From Eubacteriaceae bacterium (lineage in GTDB: Bacteria > Bacillota > Clostridia > Eubacteriales > Anaerofustaceae), in assembly GCA_017531485.1 (NCBI GenBank), contig JAFXKY010000028.1:1-48069 (forward strand): a stretch of DNA of 48,069 nucleotides, read 5' to 3'. Below the pieces are notes generated by a model, which was given only the letters and a program-made list of their open reading frames with translations, searched no databases and was not told where the DNA came from. Made by a program: the position numbers and the translations under genes. Positions 25,376 through 35,044 of the stretch are shown piece by piece; the first letter of the stretch is position 1; every line of letters begins with the position of its first letter.

Positions 25376-25699
25376 TTGAAAGAACAAATCAACTTAAACA
25401 ATGACTACACTATCCGCCTTGAAACAGAAAACGATTACCGCGAGGTGGAAAACCTTACAAGAGAAGCATTCCGGAATGTATATAAGCCGGGATGCGATGA
25501 ACACTATTTCGTGCACATGATGCGTTCCCATCCGGATTTTATTCCTGATCCGGCATTTGTCGTGGAAAAGGACGGCAAGATCATCGGAAATATCATGTAT
25601 ACAAAGGCATGGCTCAGAGATGAAGAAGGAAACTTAAAAGAGATCCTTTCCTTATTTGTTTTTCATGATGCAGGATGGAGAAAAGATACCGTTTTCTGA
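25376..25699 (+). pseudogene. GNAT-family N-acetyltransferase, 3' truncated copy
   Basis: The frame starts at TTG 25376 behind GGAGG (an ATG at 25364 is also in frame) and reads DYTIRLETENDYREVENLTR onward, about 85% like the gene at 8880. This copy is intact where that one is frameshifted (DGKIIGNIMYTKAWL). After EILSL near 25652 it joins unrelated sequence (FVFHDAGWRKDTVF) and stops, losing the acetyl-CoA-binding core. The two copies are thus damaged at different places. The 100 bp following hold no gene. Confidence 0.8.
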
Positions 25700-25819
25700 T
25701 ATTATATGCCTGCAGATAGTGAAATGAACGGCGCGTGCAGTAAAATAAAATGAAAAAAAGGTTGTATTTTTTGCTGTGGTGGTCATAATAACTGTGAATT
25801 CATTAAAGGAGGCATGAAA

Positions 25820-25990
25820 ATGCAGAATAAGAAAAATGACGCAATCAGATGCACGGTCCAGCAGTGCGCTTACCACGCAAACAGCGAAAACTACTGCACA
25901 CTCAATTCTATCGTCGTTGGCACACACGAAACAAATCCGACAAAAAAAGAATGTACGGACTGTAATTCATTTGAACGCAAAAATTGTTAG
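25820..25990 (+). CDS. DUF1540 small cysteine-rich protein (copy 2)
   Basis: This 56-residue protein is nearly identical to the one at 16976, with the four cysteines in the same spacing (RCTVQQCAYHANSENYCTLN ... CTDCNSF) and an extra Asn-Lys near the start. AAAGGAGG lies before the ATG. It ends about 108 bp before tRNA-Leu. Probably a small metal-binding protein; role unknown. Confidence 0.8.
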   Translation: MQNKKNDAIRCTVQQCAYHANSENYCTLNSIVVGTHETNPTKKECTDCNSFERKNC

Positions 25991-26079
25991 TTGAATCGTT
26001 TAATGCAGGATGAAAATCCTGCTTACATAGTAAATTAAATTTTTTTTAAAAACCTCTTCTCTTTTTGCCCGTTTTGTTA

Positions 26080-26085
26080 TATAAT
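26080..26085 (+). promoter_or_regulatory. -10 box of tRNA-Leu
   Basis: TATAAT 12 bp before the mature tRNA end. No good -35 is seen at the usual distance. The same site is TATAAC in the duplicated copy. Confidence 0.6.
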
Positions 26086-26097
26086 GTCATAGATGTT

Positions 26098-26501
<404 letters not shown>

Positions 26502-27425
26502 ATGCCAAGAGGAAGAAAAATTTATGGCGAATTAAGAGCGGAAGAACACAAAATCACAGATGCTGCAGAAGAGTTTTTCAGGCACAATGAAGCAAAGGGA
26601 CTTGCGGAAGAAAGTAAAAAGACGTACATACGGCACGTCAATGCTTTTATAAAGTGGGCGGAGGAGTATCTCACACTGGATGAGATAACTCCGAAGGTGA
26701 TTGATGAATACCTTGCTTTTAAGATGAGTAAAGGAATAAAAGCTGTATTAGTCGCAACTGCAATGAGGCATCTGAGGAGATTCTTCAATTTCTGCAACAG
26801 CAGGGGATATATGGAGAAGATAGATATTACTATCCCCAGATATGAAACTACACTCAAAGAGCCTTACACCGACAAAGAAATGAAAAGACTTCTTGCCAAG
26901 CCGCGGAGCGGCAACTGGGTAGAGCTGAGAAGCTGGTGTATGATAAACTATTTTTATGCAACCGGGCAACGCCTGAGCACAGTTCTTAACATAAAAGTGA
27001 AGGATCTTGATCTTACGGCCGGAAAAGTCAGGCTTGTGTGGAACAAAGACAAGATTCAGAAATGGATGCCCTTATCTTCAACTATAGTGAAGATCCTTAG
27101 AGAGTATATCCGGCTTTCTGATCTTTCAGAGGAAGATTATCTGTTTCCGGAATATGAAGGAGGTCAGTTGAATTCCAGAAGTGCGCAAAATGCTATTGCT
27201 AAGTATAACAAGAAAAGAGGAGTGAAAAAGACATCCATCCACCTGTTCCGGCACACATTCGCCAAGAACTACATAATAGCCGGCGGAAGCCCTGCTAAAC
27301 TACAATATCTTCTCAACCATAAGACGGTCGATATGACTATGAAATATGTGAATCTCTACGGATCGGAAGTTGCGACGGATTACGATCTCTTTAATCCGCT
27401 TGATAACTTAAAGAGAAGAATATAA
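26502..27425 (+). CDS. Tyrosine recombinase/integrase of the island
   Basis: This 307-residue integrase has a SAM-like core-binding domain (GLAEESKKTYIRHVNAFIKW, near residues 33-53) and a catalytic domain with Arg in TGQRLSTVLNIKV, the HLFRHTFAKNYI box, LNHKTVDMTMKYV with the second His, and the nucleophile Tyr in MKYVNLYG. The catalytic set appears complete. The ATG lies directly after the repeat, and its ribosome site (GGAGGGG) is inside the former terminator loop. It probably drives integration at tRNA-Leu; no excisionase is obvious next to it. Confidence 0.93.
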   Translation: MPRGRKIYGELRAEEHKITDAAEEFFRHNEAKGLAEESKKTYIRHVNAFIKWAEEYLTLDEITPKVIDEYLAFKMSKGIKAVLVATAMRHLRRFFNFCNSRGYMEKIDITIPRYETTLKEPYTDKEMKRLLAKPRSGNWVELRSWCMINYFYATGQRLSTVLNIKVKDLDLTAGKVRLVWNKDKIQKWMPLSSTIVKILREYIRLSDLSEEDYLFPEYEGGQLNSRSAQNAIAKYNKKRGVKKTSIHLFRHTFAKNYIIAGGSPAKLQYLLNHKTVDMTMKYVNLYGSEVATDYDLFNPLDNLKRRI

Positions 27426-27451
27426 CAACTAAATAACATCTCTTAAACAAC

Positions 27452-27488
27452 AAAGAAGCAAGAAAGTATTATCTTCCTTGCTTCTTTT
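27452..27488. terminator. Bidirectional terminator between integrase and WYL gene
   Basis: AAAGAAGCAAG and CTTGCTTCTTT form an 11-bp stem with A-run and T-run on its sides, placed between two convergent genes. Confidence 0.85.
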
Positions 27489-27497
27489 TAACATCTT

Positions 27498-28610
27498 TTA
27501 TTCATCTTCATAAATATTTCTGACCTTATCCAGATATTCTTTGAACTCATCTACCACATCATACGGAAACATTATCTTTGCTCTCTTGCCGAAGCCGAGT
27601 ACCCATCCGAAGAACTGATCGCTTACTTCCACATCTGCCGTTACTTTGAAATGAGTGTCATCCACCTTTGAATAAACTACATTCTTTGTTCCGAACTTCT
27701 CAAGAGCGGTGTCCAGAAGGGTGTTGATAAAGCGGATCGTAACTCTCTTTTCCTTGCCGCGATACATTGAAAAGACTCTTCTCGTAAACGTTGCAAGATC
27801 AAGTTTCGCAAACTCATCTTCATGCTCTCTTGGAATATTTGTCCGCTTTATGTCCTTCATTCTGTCAAGACGATATGTTGTTATCCGCTTTCCATTATGG
27901 CCAAGAAGATAATAATTGCCGTCGTTGATTACGAGAGCAAACGGATCAACGGTGTAATATTCTCCCTTCTTTCTGGAAACAGTTTCTTTCACATTGTCAA
28001 GAGTGTGATACTGATATCTGAACTTTATCTTTTCCGGAATATGCTTCTGTCCGTCAATCTTCAGACTCATGGCATCGTTGATCATGTCAATATATTCGAT
28101 GATCTTGCCGTTAGAAGTCTTGTTTCTCCCGAAAACGTGAACATCGTGCTTTATCTTCTCTGCCTGATGCTCGCTGACAAAACCTGAAAGGATATCCGCC
28201 AGAAGCTCAGACTGCCCGTCGGAAATAAACTTTGTTGCATATACACATTCACAAAGCAGACGGATGTCATTCAGATTATATTTCCTCTGCCTGACATAAA
28301 AACCTTTACTGGAGCTGTCATAAACGATGATCTTCGAATCCTCATCAAGCTCCTCATCCGCCTCATCAGCGCTCAGATCATCCTCTATCATAAGATTTAT
28401 CTTGTTGATCTCATCAATATCCCGATAGATTGACCTCCGCTCTGCCTCGATGCCATAATCCTCTTTAAGAATCGCCACAAGATCATTCGAGGAATATGTA
28501 TGCTCTTCGTCGGAGTATTTCAGGAGGTATTCGTAAATCAGATACGCTTTGAGCTTCTGGTGGGGTTTGCGGCCGGAGGTGGGGGATTTTCTGTTCTTTT
28601 TAGTGTCCAT
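27498..28610 (-). CDS. WYL-domain transcriptional regulator
   Basis: This 370-residue protein has an N-terminal winged helix (TYSSNDLVAILKEDYGIEAE, RRSIYRDIDEI, near residues 38-70) and a central WYL domain (IKFRYQYHT ... GEYYTVDPFALVINDGNYYL, LGHNGKRITTYRLDRM). The C-terminal WCX-like region (FKVTADVEVSDQFFGWVLGF) follows. The architecture matches WYL regulators such as BrxR and CapW, which repress neighbouring antiphage systems and sense nucleic-acid ligands. Here it is divergent from the XRE-hsdRMS operon with a 257-bp gap, so control of that operon is a reasonable inference. Confidence 0.88.
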   Translation of the reverse strand: MDTKKNRKSPTSGRKPHQKLKAYLIYEYLLKYSDEEHTYSSNDLVAILKEDYGIEAERRSIYRDIDEINKINLMIEDDLSADEADEELDEDSKIIVYDSSSKGFYVRQRKYNLNDIRLLCECVYATKFISDGQSELLADILSGFVSEHQAEKIKHDVHVFGRNKTSNGKIIEYIDMINDAMSLKIDGQKHIPEKIKFRYQYHTLDNVKETVSRKKGEYYTVDPFALVINDGNYYLLGHNGKRITTYRLDRMKDIKRTNIPREHEDEFAKLDLATFTRRVFSMYRGKEKRVTIRFINTLLDTALEKFGTKNVVYSKVDDTHFKVTADVEVSDQFFGWVLGFGKRAKIMFPYDVVDEFKEYLDKVRNIYEDE

Positions 28611-28825
28611 TTTTGAATTCCGTTGTTTTAGTATTGTTGATGTATTATACCATGTTTTTATATGAAAAAGGGTTATTTTTGTGATGCTTAAAAATAAAGA
28701 GTTGAAGGAAACATAAATATTGCGTTGTCGTCATTTTTATTGAGAAATCAATTTGACTATGATATAATAAAATAAAACGTTGCGTGCGTTATTCGTGATG
28801 CGGCAATATAAATTTAGTATGTTTG

Positions 28826-28849
28826 CTCTGCTGTCACTGCAGAGTTTTT
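28826..28849 (+). promoter_or_regulatory. Hairpin with T-run in the leader of the XRE-hsd operon
   Basis: CTCTGC and GCAGAG form a 6-bp stem followed by TTTTTAT, ending about 10 bp before the ribosome site of the XRE gene. It looks like a weak terminator or attenuator, or an inverted-repeat operator. Confidence 0.45.
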
Positions 28850-28867
28850 ATGTTCGGAGGATGTATT

Positions 28868-29080
28868 ATGGAAGTAAGTTATAAGCGACTCTGGAAAATG
28901 CTTATCGACAGAGATATGAAGAAAAAAGAACTTTGTGAAAAAGCCGGAATCAGTGCCTCTTCAGTCACCAAAATGGGCAGAGGAGGGCATGTAACGACTG
29001 AAGTCCTTGTGAAAATATGTATAGCTCTTGATTGTACAATGGATGACATTATGGAAATCGTTCCTTGCAGCGATTTATAA
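28868..29080 (+). CDS. XRE-family regulator preceding hsdR
   Basis: This 70-residue Cro/CI-type helix-turn-helix protein has KKELCEKAGISASSVTKMGR and LVKICIALDCTMDDIMEIV. ATG 28868 has GGAGG at 7 bp; an in-frame ATG at 28823 lies upstream of the hairpin and is rejected. It ends 17 bp before hsdR, so it is likely the first gene of the restriction operon and may act as a controller (C-protein-like) that times methylase and nuclease expression. Confidence 0.88.
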   Translation: MEVSYKRLWKMLIDRDMKKKELCEKAGISASSVTKMGRGGHVTTEVLVKICIALDCTMDDIMEIVPCSDL

Positions 29081-29097
29081 ATAAAAGAGGGATTCTT

Positions 29098-31437
29098 ATG
29101 AGTAAAATCTTATCAAAGAAACAGATGTCCGAAGAAGATATTAAATTACAGTATATTACTCCGGCAATCACCTCCAAGTGGGACAGAGGAAAGATTACGA
29201 TGGAAACACAGGTTACTGACGGGAAAATTAACCTGAAGGGTAACTTTGTATTCCGTGAAAAGCCAAAGCGTGCGGATTATCTTTTATATCTCAATGCAAA
29301 CAATCCTATTGCCGTTATTGAGGCAAAAGACAACAAACATAGTATTTCTTATGGTTTGCAACAAGCTATTGAATATGCTCGGATGCTTGATCTTCCGTTT
29401 GCGTATAGTTCTAATGGTGATGGATTTGCAGAACATGATTTTCTTACCGGAAAAGAGCGGCAGTTTGGCCTTGACGAATTTCCGACTGAAGCTGAACTGA
29501 TCGCTCGTTTTAAGCAGGAATCCGGAATCACGCATACTCAGGAAACGATAATTGAGCAACCATATTACAGTAGCCAAACAACATATCCTCCGAGATATTA
29601 TCAGCGTATTGCTATTAACAGGACCGTTGATGCTATTGCTAAAGGACAGGATCGACTCCTTTTGGTTATGGCTACCGGAACAGGTAAAACTTATACTGCA
29701 TTCCAGATCGTGTATCGTTTGTTGCAAAGTGGACTGAAAAGAAAAGTTCTTTACCTTGCAGATCGTAATATTCTTGTAGATCAATCTATTCAGCAGGATT
29801 TTGCGCCATTAGAAAAGGTTATTCATAAAATAAATGTTGCAAAAGATGATAAGAGCACCATTACTTCTCATGAGGTGTATTTCTCTTTGTATCAGCAGTT
29901 GGTTGGTGATGACGACAAAGAACATTTCAGTGAGCTTTTTTCTCCTGACTTCTTTGATCTTATCATTGTTGATGAGTGTCACCGAGGATCTGCAAAAGAA
30001 GAAAGCCGCTGGCGCAGAATTTTGGAATATTTCAAATCTGCAACACAAATCGGAATGACGGCAACACCAAAAGAAACGAAATATGTATCCAATCTTAATT
30101 ATTTCGGAGAACCGATTTATACATACAGCCTGAAAGAAGGTATCGAAGATGGATTCCTTGCACCTTTCAAAGTCATCAATATCATGACGGACATTGGCGA
30201 TGGCTGGCGCCCCCGTAAAGGGCAAAGAGATATTTACGGCAACGAGATTGAGGATAGAATATACACAAACAGTGACTACGATTACAATATTATTATTGAA
30301 GATCGCATCCATCAAGTTGCATCTGAGATAACACGATATTTGAAGAGCACAGACCGAATGGCAAAAACCATCGTATTCTGCGCGACTGAAGATGCGGCAG
30401 AACGTATGCGGCAGGCTTTGGTAAACTTAAACTCAGACATGGTAAAAGAAAATCCGGATTACGTTGTCCGCATTACAGGAAGCGACGATTACGGCAAAAA
30501 GAAGCTGGATTACTTTATCTCTGTTTCCGCTCCTTACCCCGTTATTGCAACAACATCAAAGCTGCTTTCCACCGGAGCGGACTGCAAAATGACGAAGTTG
30601 ATTGTTCTGGATGAAATGATCGGATCAATGACAGAATTCAAGCAGATAATCGGGCGTGGTACAAGACTTCGCGAAAAAGAAGGCAAGACTCATTTCGTCG
30701 TCATGGATTTCCGTAATGTGACAAGATTGTTTGCGGACCCGGACTGGGATGGCCCTATACAGATAGATCCGGGCTTTACTCCCGGTGGAAAAACGCCGAA
30801 AGGTGGCGATGATCCGGTCGAGCCGCCTGTTCCTGTTGATCCTCCAGGTCCGAAAGATCCAAAACCAATAGTAAATCGTGATGGCTGCAAGGTAGAAATT
30901 ATCCATAAAACAGTGTCTGTATATGATGCCAATGGTAAATTGCTCCGTCAGGAAAGCATTGTCGATTACACAAAAGAAAATATCCGTGGGGAATATGCAT
31001 CACTGGATAACTTCATTCGTCAGTGGTCAAAAGAAGAAAAGAAAGAGAAAATCAAGGAAATGCTTCTGGAACGAGGCATCGACCTTGAACTGTTGAAAGC
31101 AGATCAGGATATGGCAGATGTGGATGATTTTGACTTTATCTGTCATGTGGCTTTTGACAAGAAACCATTGACACGAAAAGAAAGAGCAAACAACGTGAAA
31201 AAGCGTGATTTTCTCAGTAAATACAGCGGTGTGGCAAGAGAAGTATTGGAAGCACTTCTTGATAAGTATATGAACACCGGTATTTATGAAATTGAAAAAA
31301 CAGAAATTTTGAAACTTGATCCGTTCCTGAAGCTTGGAAAACCTGCAAAGATCGCCGGATATTTCGGAGGCAAAGAAGGTTACATCCAGGCTGTAAAGGA
31401 ACTTGAAGAAGCGATTTATGCAGATGAGGCGGTATAA
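29098..31437 (+). CDS. hsdR: Type I restriction enzyme R subunit (HsdR)
   Basis: This 779-residue subunit translocates and cuts DNA. The N-terminal nuclease domain has RADYLLYLNANNPIAVIEAK (PD-(D/E)xK type, with the catalytic D and ExK). The helicase core has MATGTGKTYTAFQIV, IIVDECHRGSAKEE (DECH box), GMTATPKE and QIIGRGTRLREKEG (motif VI). A proline-rich linker near residue 565-590 (EPPVPVDPPGPKDPKP) leads to a C-terminal EcoEI-type domain. ATG 29098 follows AGAGGG; a frame from 29065 overlaps the XRE gene. hsdM follows after 3 bp. No defects seen. Confidence 0.94.
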   Translation: MSKILSKKQMSEEDIKLQYITPAITSKWDRGKITMETQVTDGKINLKGNFVFREKPKRADYLLYLNANNPIAVIEAKDNKHSISYGLQQAIEYARMLDLPFAYSSNGDGFAEHDFLTGKERQFGLDEFPTEAELIARFKQESGITHTQETIIEQPYYSSQTTYPPRYYQRIAINRTVDAIAKGQDRLLLVMATGTGKTYTAFQIVYRLLQSGLKRKVLYLADRNILVDQSIQQDFAPLEKVIHKINVAKDDKSTITSHEVYFSLYQQLVGDDDKEHFSELFSPDFFDLIIVDECHRGSAKEESRWRRILEYFKSATQIGMTATPKETKYVSNLNYFGEPIYTYSLKEGIEDGFLAPFKVINIMTDIGDGWRPRKGQRDIYGNEIEDRIYTNSDYDYNIIIEDRIHQVASEITRYLKSTDRMAKTIVFCATEDAAERMRQALVNLNSDMVKENPDYVVRITGSDDYGKKKLDYFISVSAPYPVIATTSKLLSTGADCKMTKLIVLDEMIGSMTEFKQIIGRGTRLREKEGKTHFVVMDFRNVTRLFADPDWDGPIQIDPGFTPGGKTPKGGDDPVEPPVPVDPPGPKDPKPIVNRDGCKVEIIHKTVSVYDANGKLLRQESIVDYTKENIRGEYASLDNFIRQWSKEEKKEKIKEMLLERGIDLELLKADQDMADVDDFDFICHVAFDKKPLTRKERANNVKKRDFLSKYSGVAREVLEALLDKYMNTGIYEIEKTEILKLDPFLKLGKPAKIAGYFGGKEGYIQAVKELEEAIYADEAV

Positions 31438-31440
31438 ACT

Positions 31441-32964
31441 ATGAGTAATTTATCAGGATTTGTGAAAAGGCTCCGTGACATCATGAGAAATGATGCAGGA
31501 ATCAATGGTGATGCACAGCGCATTGAGCAGATCGCATGGATGCTTTTCCTGAAAGTATATGATGCAAAAGAGCAGGATTGGGAATGGGATGATGAAGACT
31601 ACGTTTCAATAATTCCGGAAGAATGCCGTTGGCAGAACTGGGCGTATGATGACAGGTCCGGAAAAGCTATGACAGGAGACAAGCTGTTGAATTTTGTCAA
31701 TAACACGCTGTTTCCCGTGTTGAAAGGAACAGACATTAAGGATTCCAATGGAAAAGTAGTAATCCCCGGTGTTAAAGTTGACTCGTCTACCCCAATCAAA
31801 AAGGCAATCGTACAGACCACTTTCGAGGATGCAAACCAATATATGAAGGATGGTGTTTTGCTGCGTCAGGTAATCAACGTTATAGATGAACTTGACCTTT
31901 CGGACTACGAAGAAAGCCATGCTTTTGGTGAAATCTATGAAACCATATTAAAAGAGCTTCAAAGCGCCGGCTCTTCCGGTGAATTCTATACTCCCCGAGC
32001 GGTAACAGATTTTATGGCAAAGATGATAAATCCGCAGATCGGAGAACAGGTTGCGGACTTTGCCTGCGGTACAGGGGGATTTCTCACGAGCTGGCTGAAG
32101 GAACTTGCACCGAAAATCAAGACTACGGAAGATCAGGCGGCTTACAATGAATCCATTTATGGAATTGAAAAGAAGCAATTTCCGTATATGTTGTGCATTA
32201 CAAATATGCTTTTGCACGGCATTGACGTGCCCAAAATTTATCACGACAACTCACTACTGAAAGATGTTCTTGACTATACTCTTGACGATCAGTTTGATGT
32301 TATTCTTATGAACCCGCCATACGGAGGATCTGAAAAAGCAGAAGTGAAAAATCACTTTCCAGACGACCTTGCAAGCAGTGAAACGGCAGATCTCTTTCTT
32401 TCTGTTATCATGTACCGCCTGAAAAAGAACGGTCGTGCTGCTGTTATCCTTCCTGATGGTTTCCTGTTCGGTACGGATAATGCAAAGATAAATATCAAGA
32501 AAAAGCTCCTGACAGAATTTAATCTTCATACGATCGTCCGTATGCCGGGAAGTGTATTTTCTCCGTATACATCCATCACAACAAATATCCTTTTCTTCGA
32601 CCGTACAAAGCCAACAGAAGAAACATGGTTCTATCGTCTTGACATGCCGGAAGGATATAAGCACTTCTCAAAGACAAAACCTATGAGGACGGAGCATTTC
32701 AATCCTGTTATGGATTGGTGGAATGACCGCAAGGAACTTTTCGTTGACGGATTTGAAAAAGCGAAGTGTTTCACCGCTCAACAGCTCATGGATTCTCTTG
32801 GATATAATCTCGATCAGTGCGGTTATCCACATGAGGAAGAAGAAGTTCTCGATCCGCTTGATACAATCAGAGAGTATCAGGAGAGACGAACCGCCCTCAA
32901 TGCCGAAATCGACAAGGTTCTTGCAGAGCTGGAAGCATTGCTGCCGGGAGGTGTAACAGAATGA
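31441..32964 (+). CDS. hsdM: Type I DNA methyltransferase M subunit (HsdM)
   Basis: This 507-residue adenine methyltransferase has an N-terminal helical HsdM domain (LSGFVKRLRDIMRNDAGING), SAM-binding motif ADFACGTGGFLTSWL, catalytic NPPYGGSEKAEV (motif IV, codons near 32311) and FYTPRAVTDFMAKM just before motif I. The C-terminal helices contact HsdS. It overlaps hsdS by 4 bp (ATGA), giving coupled translation for the M2S complex. All motifs are intact, so host protection by m6A is expected. Confidence 0.96.
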   Translation: MSNLSGFVKRLRDIMRNDAGINGDAQRIEQIAWMLFLKVYDAKEQDWEWDDEDYVSIIPEECRWQNWAYDDRSGKAMTGDKLLNFVNNTLFPVLKGTDIKDSNGKVVIPGVKVDSSTPIKKAIVQTTFEDANQYMKDGVLLRQVINVIDELDLSDYEESHAFGEIYETILKELQSAGSSGEFYTPRAVTDFMAKMINPQIGEQVADFACGTGGFLTSWLKELAPKIKTTEDQAAYNESIYGIEKKQFPYMLCITNMLLHGIDVPKIYHDNSLLKDVLDYTLDDQFDVILMNPPYGGSEKAEVKNHFPDDLASSETADLFLSVIMYRLKKNGRAAVILPDGFLFGTDNAKINIKKKLLTEFNLHTIVRMPGSVFSPYTSITTNILFFDRTKPTEETWFYRLDMPEGYKHFSKTKPMRTEHFNPVMDWWNDRKELFVDGFEKAKCFTAQQLMDSLGYNLDQCGYPHEEEEVLDPLDTIREYQERRTALNAEIDKVLAELEALLPGGVTE

Positions 32965-34331
32965 CCCCCCAACAGTTAAAACATAGCATCTTGAAAATTG
33001 CTTTCTCTGGGAAGTTGATAGAACCAGAAATAAATGCAAAACCACCTAAAGTTAAAGCCGTTGAATGTGAGGAAGCAACGTTTGATATACCCGAAAATTG
33101 GGTTTGGAGCACTTTGGGTAATTGTTGTGATTTGTATACAGGAAACAGCATTTCAGAAAGTGTTAAAAAAGCAAAATATACTGGCAGAACCGATGGGCTG
33201 GATTATATTGCAACTAAGGATGTAACCTTTGAAAACACAATAATCTATGATAATGGTGTTCGCATACCATTATGTGACAATTTTAGAATTGCAAAAGCAG
33301 GCTCTGTCTTAATGTGTATTGAGGGTGGTAGTGCTGGTCGTAAAATTGGAATTATTGACAGGGATGTATGTTTTGGGAACAAACTTTGCATGTTTGATTC
33401 TGACATAATTGCAAACAAATACGTCTTTTATTATTTGCAGAGTAGTGAGTTTAAAAGATTTTTCGCAGGAAATATGTCGGGCATTATTGGTGGTGTAAGT
33501 ATAAAAAAACTGAAGGATCTTCCAATACCAATACCATCGCTTAACGAACAGCTATCAATAGTTAAGAAGATCGAAGAACTTCTTCCGTATGTTGACCGTT
33601 ATGCCGCAGCTTATGAAAAGTTGGAGCAGTTTAACGCCAAGTTCCCGGATGATATGAAGAAGTCCATTCTTCAATATGCCATTCAAGGCAAGCTCGTAGA
33701 GCAAAGACCGGAAGAAGGAACGGGCGAAGAACTGTACCGGCAGATTCAGACAGAAAAACAGCGGATGATCAAAGAAGGCAAAATCAAAAAAGAAAAGCCG
33801 TTGGCTGAAATTGCGGAGGATGAGATTCCGTTTGACATTCCTGAGAGTTGGGCGCTAACGCGGTTAGGAAACGTGATATCTCTATTCTCCGGCACGGACT
33901 TCAAGCCAGAAGAATATAACGATCAAGAGAACGGCATTCCTTATATAACCGGGGCGAGCAGTTTGTCGGCGAAAGGAGTATTAGTGAACCGTTGGACTGA
34001 AACCCCACGTATTCTTGCCAATTATGGAGATGTGCTACTTGTTTGTAAAGGCTCTGGTTACGGAAAAACTGTGATTTGTGATATTCCAGAGGCACATATC
34101 GCACGCCAGATTATGGCGGTTAAAAAGAATGACAATCTCAACATGGAATATATCAAGTATTTCCTGCAGGCAAATGTAAAATTGATCAAATCTAAGGGAC
34201 AAGGTGTTATTCCAGGAATTGATAGAGGTAGCGTTCTAAATTTAATTTTTCCTCTCCCACCCCTTGCCGAGCAAAAACGCATTGTTGCCAAACTGGAAGA
34301 AGTCCTGCCGCTGTGTGAACGGTTGAAATGA
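32961..34331 (+). CDS. hsdS: Type I specificity subunit (HsdS)
   Basis: This 456-residue DNA-recognition subunit has two target-recognition domains. TRD1 begins WVWSTLGNCCDLYTGNSISE and ends before LNEQLSIVKKIEELLPYVDR. A long central helix follows (DMKKSILQYAIQGKLVEQRP), mirrored by the N-terminal QLKHSILKIAFSGKLIEPEI. TRD2 begins WALTRLGNVISLFSGTDFKP and the gene closes with QKRIVAKLEEVLPLCERLK. The internal symmetry gives the usual two half-sites. A degenerate copy of its last 20 or so codons lies at 34965-35030, a sign of past recombination at this end. Confidence 0.95.
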   Translation: MTPQQLKHSILKIAFSGKLIEPEINAKPPKVKAVECEEATFDIPENWVWSTLGNCCDLYTGNSISESVKKAKYTGRTDGLDYIATKDVTFENTIIYDNGVRIPLCDNFRIAKAGSVLMCIEGGSAGRKIGIIDRDVCFGNKLCMFDSDIIANKYVFYYLQSSEFKRFFAGNMSGIIGGVSIKKLKDLPIPIPSLNEQLSIVKKIEELLPYVDRYAAAYEKLEQFNAKFPDDMKKSILQYAIQGKLVEQRPEEGTGEELYRQIQTEKQRMIKEGKIKKEKPLAEIAEDEIPFDIPESWALTRLGNVISLFSGTDFKPEEYNDQENGIPYITGASSLSAKGVLVNRWTETPRILANYGDVLLVCKGSGYGKTVICDIPEAHIARQIMAVKKNDNLNMEYIKYFLQANVKLIKSKGQGVIPGIDRGSVLNLIFPLPPLAEQKRIVAKLEEVLPLCERLK

Positions 34332-34339
34332 GGTGATAC

Positions 34340-34966
34340 ATGAATAAAGAAGTGGCAAATGCGCTGTATCGATACTTTGAAATCCTGTACAACTTCAATC
34401 GAAACCTCATTACCTTATGTGGCGTTGATGTGATAGACAATTCAGCACACTATGAGAAGTTTTTAGAGGAGGTAATCCACGCCACCCCTAAGCTGATCCC
34501 GTATAAATACGACAAGCCAACGAAGAGATATGTCCTTGTTTCTAAGGACGGTCTGTTGGAATTTATCGATGAAATTCCCTTTATCAACGAAGACTACAGA
34601 AACATATTACAGCGGCACTATGATTTGCTCAAAAGGATCAAAAGAATTCGAAACAAATTTGAGCACAAAATGCATGGTGCAAGGATTGTTTCCTCCGGCA
34701 GCGGAAGTGGTTCTCTATTCGACGCGACATATCAGATTGGCGATGAAGCTTTTGATTTAACTGCCAATGAGCTTATTTCATTGGCAAAAGATCTGAACAC
34801 AATGTTTACAAAGATTCAAAGATTGGTGGGTCGTTTTGCCTATGAGCAGGAAAAAGTAGATCACCCATATTATCGTCGGTTAATCCGTTACGATTTTTGT
34901 AATTTTAATCAGATCTACGAGAGTGAATTGCTTAGAAACATTGGGAAAGCCTTTCTCCCTTTTTGA
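34340..34966 (+). CDS. HEPN-like protein with RX4H motif, in the hsd operon
   Basis: This 208-residue helical protein of unknown family sits 8 bp after hsdS. The region LLKRIKRIRNKFEHKMH contains R104-N-K-F-E-H109, the RX4-6H pattern of HEPN ribonucleases, preceded by the long helix expected in that fold. A Ser/Gly-rich loop (SSGSGSGS) and a second helical part follow. It could be a HEPN RNase (toxin or defence effector) or a structural HEPN without activity. Its position between hsdS and a P-loop ATPase gene suggests a function tied to the restriction system. The fold is inferred, not shown. Confidence 0.65.
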   Translation: MNKEVANALYRYFEILYNFNRNLITLCGVDVIDNSAHYEKFLEEVIHATPKLIPYKYDKPTKRYVLVSKDGLLEFIDEIPFINEDYRNILQRHYDLLKRIKRIRNKFEHKMHGARIVSSGSGSGSLFDATYQIGDEAFDLTANELISLAKDLNTMFTKIQRLVGRFAYEQEKVDHPYYRRLIRYDFCNFNQIYESELLRNIGKAFLPF

Positions 34967-35030
34967 GGCCCCAAAACGATTCCTATCAAAACAAGAAGAA
35001 AGCCTGCCGTTGTGCGAACGGTTGAAATAG
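34965..35030 (+). pseudogene. Degenerate copy of the hsdS 3' end
   Basis: In frame, FEAPKRFLSKQEESLPLCER then LK and a TAG parallel the hsdS end QKRIVAKLEEVLPLCERLK and TGA. The first base or two overlap the stop of the preceding gene. It lies between the HEPN-like gene and the ATPase gene, with the AAAGGAAG ribosome site of the latter right after it. Confidence 0.75.
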
Positions 35031-35044
35031 AAAGGAAGAACAAT

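Noticed and set aside
29284-32664. Several minus-strand open frames of 100-170 codons inside hsdR and hsdM
   Set aside because: All overlap intact restriction genes in full, show odd Phe/Ile/Cys-rich composition and lack ribosome sites.
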